This document shows, in pieces, positions 59,692 to 64,000 of a stretch of 64,000 nt of DNA. Every line of letters begins with the position of its first letter. The first letter of the stretch is position 1. A model generated the notes under the pieces. The model saw only the letters and a program-made list of their open reading frames with translations. It was not told the DNA's origin and made no database searches. A program made the position numbers and the translations under genes. The stretch is from Collinsella sp. (GTDB taxonomy: Bacteria; Actinomycetota; Coriobacteriia; Coriobacteriales; Coriobacteriaceae). The stretch is from positions 1-64,000 of the forward strand of contig DXZQ01000007.1 of the NCBI GenBank assembly GCA_019419585.1. Direction: 5' to 3'.

Positions 59692-60315
59692 CTACCGAAT
59701 AAAGTTGGTTCGCTCGCGATCGGCCTCGGGCGCTTCGACACCGGCGGCCTTTCCCGCCTCGATGCAACGTAGGAGCCAGGCCATGTTTTTGCCGATGTTT
59801 CGCATGGTGGCAAGGCCTTCGGCGTCCTGGGCGGCCTCGCCCGGCATGGCGCCAAAGACGTTGTTCCAGTAGGTGGATGCCACCACGGGCATCTGGTTGA
59901 TGGTGAGGTACTTGTTGAGCACATCGAAGGTGGTCGACGTGCCGCCGCGACGGGCGACGGCGATCGCGGCGCCCGGTTTGTGCGCAAAGGCCTTACTGCC
60001 GGCATAGAATGCGCGGTCGAGGGCCGAAAGGATGCGTCCGCTGGGATGCGCATAGTAGACGGGTGAGCCAAAGACAAAGCCATCTGCCTGCTCGGCGGCA
60101 GCGATGAGCTCGTTCACCACGTCGTCGTCAAAGGTGCAACGGCAATCGAGCTTGCCGCACTGGCCACAACCAATGCAATCGCGAATAGGCTTGGCGCCCA
60201 GCTGAAACATCTCGGCCTCGATGCCCTCGGCGTTAAGCTGCTCGGCGACCTCGGCGAGTGCGCGGGCCGTGTTGCCGTTTGCCTTGGAGCTGCCATTGAC
60301 CAAAAGAACCTTCAT
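59692..60315 (-). CDS. Flavodoxin-like NAD(P)H-dependent FMN reductase
   Basis: 207 residues from ATG 60315 (GGGAG 6 bases upstream). FMN_red/flavodoxin_2 fold: KVLLVNGSSKANGNTARALA (phosphate loop), then a Cys-rich CIGCGQCGKLDCRCTFDDDV and DGFVFGSPVYYAHPSGRILS ALDRAFYAGSKAF. The cysteines suggest iron-sulfur flavoprotein-like ancestry (IsF family), which reduces FMN and can transfer electrons to oxygen or quinones. It is transcribed with the ArsC-like gene 17 bp below. Confidence 0.9.
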   Translation of the reverse strand: MKVLLVNGSSKANGNTARALAEVAEQLNAEGIEAEMFQLGAKPIRDCIGCGQCGKLDCRCTFDDDVVNELIAAAEQADGFVFGSPVYYAHPSGRILSALDRAFYAGSKAFAHKPGAAIAVARRGGTSTTFDVLNKYLTINQMPVVASTYWNNVFGAMPGEAAQDAEGLATMRNIGKNMAWLLRCIEAGKAAGVEAPEADRERTNFIR

Positions 60316-60389
60316 CACAAACTCCCTCTGCTGTCGGTGACTTCTGCAGAGGATTATCGCACGATGGGGGAGGCAGTGCGGGCGCGGTG

Positions 60390-61919
60390 CTAATCCAGTT
60401 TGGTACCCGGCACCTGCACGGCTTTCCCGAGCAACGCTTTAAGCTCGTTCAAAATGGAAACGGGCTGACGGTCGACGCCGTCCAGATGGAGCGTGGCCAC
60501 GCGAATGGGCGGCTGATATTCAAGCGAGCCGATGAGCACGGGAGAACCCAGGAACCGTTCGATGTCGCTTGCGATCTCATCGATTGCCTCGGGGCCGAGC
60601 TCGTCGAAGAGCGCCACGAACGTTGGTCCCGTCGAGCGGAACAGGCGGCCCTTGCCGCGCGAACAATCCATGAGGCAGGCGGCGCTTTCGGCGAGTACGC
60701 GGTCGCCTGCATCGAATCCAAAGCGGGCATTGACCTCGGCGATATCGTCGACCTTAATGGCAATAAAGCCTGCCTCGCGCGCCACGCGACGCATCTCGCC
60801 AATGGCGTTGACCAGGGCGTGAATATCGCCCAGGCCGGTCACGGAATCAGTCGTATCTGCCAAGCTTCGGTTGATGATAATGCCGACATACATGCTGGGC
60901 TCGGCATCGGTGCCGTCCAAGCGGTAGCCCGTGCAGTCGCAAAGCACGTATTTTCCGGTGGCATCCATTACGCGATACTGCATGTAGTGGAAGTGCCACG
61001 TGCTGTTTATCACCATGTCGAGCTCGGCGCGTACGTTGTCGCGGTCCTCGGGATGAACGCGGGCGAGCCACATGTCGAGTGAGTTAAAAGGGTGCTGGGA
61101 GGGTAGGTCAAAATCGCGCACGGCGTTAACCGACCATTGCGATTCGCCCGTATCGAGATTGAGGATAAAGGGATAGCGCGTCTCGGAGCTCATGGAGATC
61201 GCTTGGAACACCCGGTCGTTGCAGGGAAGCTGATCGACGATTGGGCGTTGCGGCGCGTCATCGTCTTTCGGTTGCTGCACACGATGCATAAGCTTATAGC
61301 GATACATCTTGCGATCGGCATCCATCGTCATCTGGCGACGCGTGTCGCCAGCAAGTGGATCGACGCGCGAGCAGCCAAAGCTAAAGCTGCCGATCATGGG
61401 CGCCTTGCCACCTGAGCTCACCTCGATCAGCCTGGTACGCACCTGCTCCAAGCGCTGCTCGAGTTCAATCTCGTTTGCGGAGGGCGAGATGAGCACAAAC
61501 TCGTCTCCACCGATACGGAACAGCATCTCATCGTGCTCCATGGTTTCGGAGAGCGTGCGGCAAATGCTCAGAATATAGCGATTGCCTTCGGCGTGGCCAA
61601 ACCTATCGTTGCAATGCTTGAGATGGTCGATGTCAATATAGGCGCAGGTGAAGGGGTCGCCTTTGCGCCAGAGTTGCTCGACGTGACGGTCGAATCCGTT
61701 GCGGTTGCCCAAGTTGGTGAGCGGATCGATATAGGCGTTGCGCTCAAGCAGCTGGCGCTCTTGTTGCAGGATGGCATGCGTCTTTTGCAGTTGCTCACCA
61801 ACGGCGCGTAGCTCAGCAGGCAGCGCGGCAACATCGAGTTCAGCGGTCGAGACGCCGTTCGCAAGTCGCTGAAGATAGGCAATAATCGATTGCTCGCCCA
61901 GGCGATATGACTCGTTCAT
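60390..61919 (-). CDS. GGDEF diguanylate cyclase with PAS and degenerate second GGDEF
   Basis: 509 residues from ATG 61919 (AGGAGG 10 bases upstream). Coil ~40-75, then GGDEF domain: DPLTNLGNRNGFDRHVEQLW, YIDIDHLKHCNDRFGHAEGN and intact RIGGDEFVLI, so it can make c-di-GMP. No I-site RxxD is seen just before. A PAS-like region follows (RVHPEDRDNVRAELDMVINS, MQYRVMDATGKYVLCDCTGY RLDG). The last ~160 residues are a second GGDEF fold (DSVTGLGDIHALVNAIGEM, FVALF) in which the signature is replaced by STGPTF, so it is probably inactive. The neighbour EAL protein shares the PAS/degenerate module. Confidence 0.9.
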   Translation of the reverse strand: MNESYRLGEQSIIAYLQRLANGVSTAELDVAALPAELRAVGEQLQKTHAILQQERQLLERNAYIDPLTNLGNRNGFDRHVEQLWRKGDPFTCAYIDIDHLKHCNDRFGHAEGNRYILSICRTLSETMEHDEMLFRIGGDEFVLISPSANEIELEQRLEQVRTRLIEVSSGGKAPMIGSFSFGCSRVDPLAGDTRRQMTMDADRKMYRYKLMHRVQQPKDDDAPQRPIVDQLPCNDRVFQAISMSSETRYPFILNLDTGESQWSVNAVRDFDLPSQHPFNSLDMWLARVHPEDRDNVRAELDMVINSTWHFHYMQYRVMDATGKYVLCDCTGYRLDGTDAEPSMYVGIIINRSLADTTDSVTGLGDIHALVNAIGEMRRVAREAGFIAIKVDDIAEVNARFGFDAGDRVLAESAACLMDCSRGKGRLFRSTGPTFVALFDELGPEAIDEIASDIERFLGSPVLIGSLEYQPPIRVATLHLDGVDRQPVSILNELKALLGKAVQVPGTKLD

Positions 61920-61957
61920 GATGGATAACCTCCTTGGGCGGAACAACGGTTTGTATC

Positions 61958-61988
61958 ATATCCCCAATTCGGTTTGAATTGGGGATAT
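61958..61988. promoter_or_regulatory. Hairpin between the GGDEF and EAL genes
   Basis: ATATCCCCAATTC (61958-61970), GGTTT, GAATTGGGGATAT (61976-61988): 13-bp perfect stem, 39 bp upstream of the GGDEF start and 58 bp after the EAL stop. There is no clear T-tract leftward. A TATGAT-like -10 (complement of 61955-61960) lies at its edge, so it may be an operator or mRNA 5' structure as well as a terminator. Confidence 0.5.
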
Positions 61989-62046
61989 AAGTTAGCTAAT
62001 GGAGACAAATGCCCCCTTCGACGGTGGCGTTTTGCGCGTGAGCGTA

Positions 62047-64000
62047 TCAGTTGTTATTGCCGCCATCGAGCAATGCCTCAAAATCCTTCACCGGCATGGG
62101 GCGGTAGTAGAGGAAGCCCTGAGCGTAGCGGGCGCCCATTTGTCGTAGCATGTTCGCCTGCTCATTTGTCTCGACGCCTTCGACCACGACGGGCAGATGG
62201 AGCGACTGCGCCATTTCGAGCATCGATGAAATGATTTGCGTGCTGCGGCCTTGATCGCGGTCGGCGGGCACAAAGGTGCGGTCGAGCTTGATGACGTCGA
62301 CGTTGACGTTCTTGAGCATCGCGAGCGTGGACTGACCGGTGCCAAAATCGTCCATATAGGTCGAGAAGCCGCGGGTGTGCAGATCTGCGGTCAGTTTATC
62401 CACGGCCTCGGATTCTCCCGTATAAGCCGTCTCGGTGATCTCGATACGCATGAGCTCGGGCGGTAGGTTGTATTGGGCGGCGAGCGCCCCCATATGTTCG
62501 GCAACGTCGCAGGCAAGGATATCCACGCGCGACACATTAAGCGAGACCGGAACCACGCGAAGACGGCGATCGAGACGCTCGCGAAGCCATATGGCGACAC
62601 CCTGCCAAATGTACTTGTCGAGCGTCACTACAAAGCCGCTTTCCTCGAGTGCGGGGATAAACGTTGCGGGCGAAATGAGAGAGCCGTCCTTGTCAATCCA
62701 GCGGGTGAGTGCTTCGGCGCCAATGATCTCGCCGGTTTCCATATCGACCTGGGGCTGAAGGTAGTACGTGATGCGGCCGTTTGAGAGCGCGTACTGGAAC
62801 TCGGTCAGCGTGCGGTGGAACGCAATCTCGTGTTCATATTCCTCGGGGCGGAAAATAGCAATGCGCTCCTTGAAGTCGTTTTTGGCGCGTCGATTGGTAA
62901 ACATGGCCTTTGCCTGCGCATCGATGGCGATCTCCTCATTGGAGTCGATGGGGTAAACGCCCATGGACGGCCAAAAACCTACGCCGTCATCATGTCCGGC
63001 TACGGCCTCGCGAACGCGGTTGTAGATTTGACGGACGGTGTTGTGCTCAAAGGGGATGAGTACGCAAAAGTCATCTTGGCCCCAGTACCCTGCGACGCCC
63101 ATATCGGCATTCTCGATGTCCTTGAGGACCGTGCCCACATCGGCGAGTACGCGGTCGCCCTCGGCCTGGCCGTGCCATTCATTAAACAGGCGCATGTGGC
63201 CCATGTCGACCGTGGCGATGCACCAGGTGCCGTCGCGCCTTGCCTCAAGAAATGCGTTGGCGCGCCGCATAAACTCGCTGGGTCGATAGAGGCCCGTGAG
63301 CGAGTCGATACGTTCGGCTATGGCGCTTTTGCGCTCCGCCTCGGGTATGGGGAGGCTGTCGTTGGGAACAAGCCCGCCGGCCGTGCGAAGGCGACGGTCG
63401 AGTTCGCCTAAAACGGCGGTCGCTTGATGGGTTAAGTGCTCGTAAAAGGCCGGGACGACAAGGCAGACGGGAGTAATGGTGTCGCCTGCGATTCGAACAG
63501 GAGCGAAAACGGCCTCTTTAAGGTGGCGGGTCAGTTGCTCGAATGCCTCGTGGTCTAGGTCGTTGCTGAGCACGACGAACTGGACGCTTCGTGAACGGTA
63601 GACCCGGCTCCTGCCGCGGGTAATCGACAGCATGCGGCCTGCGTATTCGGCAAGCATGTTGTCGACAGCCTCGGCCCCGTAGAGCTCGTTGAGCTTTGTC
63701 GTGCCACGAACGCGCACCGCTATAAGCCCTGTCTCGCAACGATCGCGGCGGCAGGCGTCGACGGCGTTGGCCAGCATGCGCTGCGTTCCGAGGCCTGTGG
63801 CGGCGTCGACGGTTTCGGCAAGTGAGTGGTTGACGAGCTCGCCGACATAGAGCGAGGGGACATTTCCGTCGCCGTCGATACGAAACCCGCGAGCACGGCA
63901 AAGGACGTAGTCGCCGACGGCGTTGCGCACACGATACTGCATGACGCGACGGTGCTTGGTGCCGTTGTAGACTTGGTCGATGTCGTTGATGCAGGCCTCA
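62047..64000 (-). CDS. c-di-GMP phosphodiesterase (degenerate GGDEFs + EAL), N-terminus outside the window
   Basis: At least 651 residues; the frame continues past the window edge (…EACINDIDQVYNG…). Order: PAS end (MQYRVRNAVGDYVLCRARGF RIDG), degenerate GGDEF (SVQFVVLS at the signature), second GGDEF with GQDDF in place of GGDEF, then a complete EAL domain: GAEALTRWI (EAL), LNVSRVDI, IEITETAY, DDFGTGQSTL, KLDRTFV, EGVETNEQAN and QGFLYYRPMP. All family catalytic residues are visible, so the EAL domain should hydrolyse c-di-GMP while both GGDEF copies are likely inactive. Same direction as the GGDEF gene that follows it. Confidence 0.93.
   Translation of the reverse strand, partial: EACINDIDQVYNGTKHRRVMQYRVRNAVGDYVLCRARGFRIDGDGNVPSLYVGELVNHSLAETVDAATGLGTQRMLANAVDACRRDRCETGLIAVRVRGTTKLNELYGAEAVDNMLAEYAGRMLSITRGRSRVYRSRSVQFVVLSNDLDHEAFEQLTRHLKEAVFAPVRIAGDTITPVCLVVPAFYEHLTHQATAVLGELDRRLRTAGGLVPNDSLPIPEAERKSAIAERIDSLTGLYRPSEFMRRANAFLEARRDGTWCIATVDMGHMRLFNEWHGQAEGDRVLADVGTVLKDIENADMGVAGYWGQDDFCVLIPFEHNTVRQIYNRVREAVAGHDDGVGFWPSMGVYPIDSNEEIAIDAQAKAMFTNRRAKNDFKERIAIFRPEEYEHEIAFHRTLTEFQYALSNGRITYYLQPQVDMETGEIIGAEALTRWIDKDGSLISPATFIPALEESGFVVTLDKYIWQGVAIWLRERLDRRLRVVPVSLNVSRVDILACDVAEHMGALAAQYNLPPELMRIEITETAYTGESEAVDKLTADLHTRGFSTYMDDFGTGQSTLAMLKNVNVDVIKLDRTFVPADRDQGRSTQIISSMLEMAQSLHLPVVVEGVETNEQANMLRQMGARYAQGFLYYRPMPVKDFEALLDGGNNN

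Overview
The window is a GC-rich, gene-dense bacterial chromosome segment. Codon use, short intergenic gaps, plain AGGAG ribosome sites, a Tat-like surface protein with an LAxTG sorting signal, a CD1871A-type redox operon and many sensor/regulator genes suggest a gut actinobacterium of the class Coriobacteriia, most likely Collinsella or a relative. This is inference from gene content; there is no rRNA in the window to prove it.

Layout. 1-2.6 kb: a type IIA topoisomerase A/B pair (A cut by the window edge). 2.6-3.7 kb: a small XRE regulator and membrane protein behind a promoter with operator-like repeats. 3.8-9.3 kb: a very large cell-wall-anchored protein and a LuxR-type regulator. 9.6-10.6 kb: a GMP synthase made only of the ATP-pyrophosphatase part. 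10.7-14.6 kb: a two-component system divergent from a three-gene redox operon (CxxC mini-membrane protein, polyferredoxin, TlpA-like lipoprotein). 14.9-18.1 kb: a fused ABC/FtsX exporter. 18.2-24 kb: an unknown membrane protein, Dus, glutaredoxin, an XRE/zinc-ribbon/TipAS regulator, TrmO and a PatB-type lyase. 24.2-30.6 kb: two hybrid histidine kinases linked to periplasmic-binding-protein domains (one with a separate lipoprotein, one with two fused domains), with a PNPOx-like flavoprotein between them. 30.9-35.3 kb: K+ channel, LOG protein, ClC protein and a GntR(YtrA)-ABC operon. 35.7-44.1 kb: RF3, a VUT transporter behind a preQ1-like leader, SDR, Ung, EamA/LysR pair, MATE and RlmA. 44.2-53.3 kb: small proteins, RsmJ, GNATs, a TetM-like GTPase, an AAA ATPase and a short UvrA paralogue.

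53.4-57.3 kb is an AT-richer island: a serine recombinase plus three cargo genes (FxLYD lipoprotein, DUF4230 membrane protein, unknown 353-aa protein), bounded by 15-bp direct repeats. 57.4-64 kb: TrmL, a CobW GTPase, a flavodoxin-like reductase with an ArsC-like protein lacking its cysteine, and two neighbouring c-di-GMP proteins (GGDEF, EAL) that share a module.

The most striking feature not explained by genes is a set of at least twelve dispersed palindromes with a GGGAC core, mostly placed directly after stop codons and in one case containing the stop codon itself. A separate inverted-repeat cluster (CTGTTACAG type) lies at 35.5 kb. No rRNA, tRNA, CRISPR array or IS transposase was recognised.
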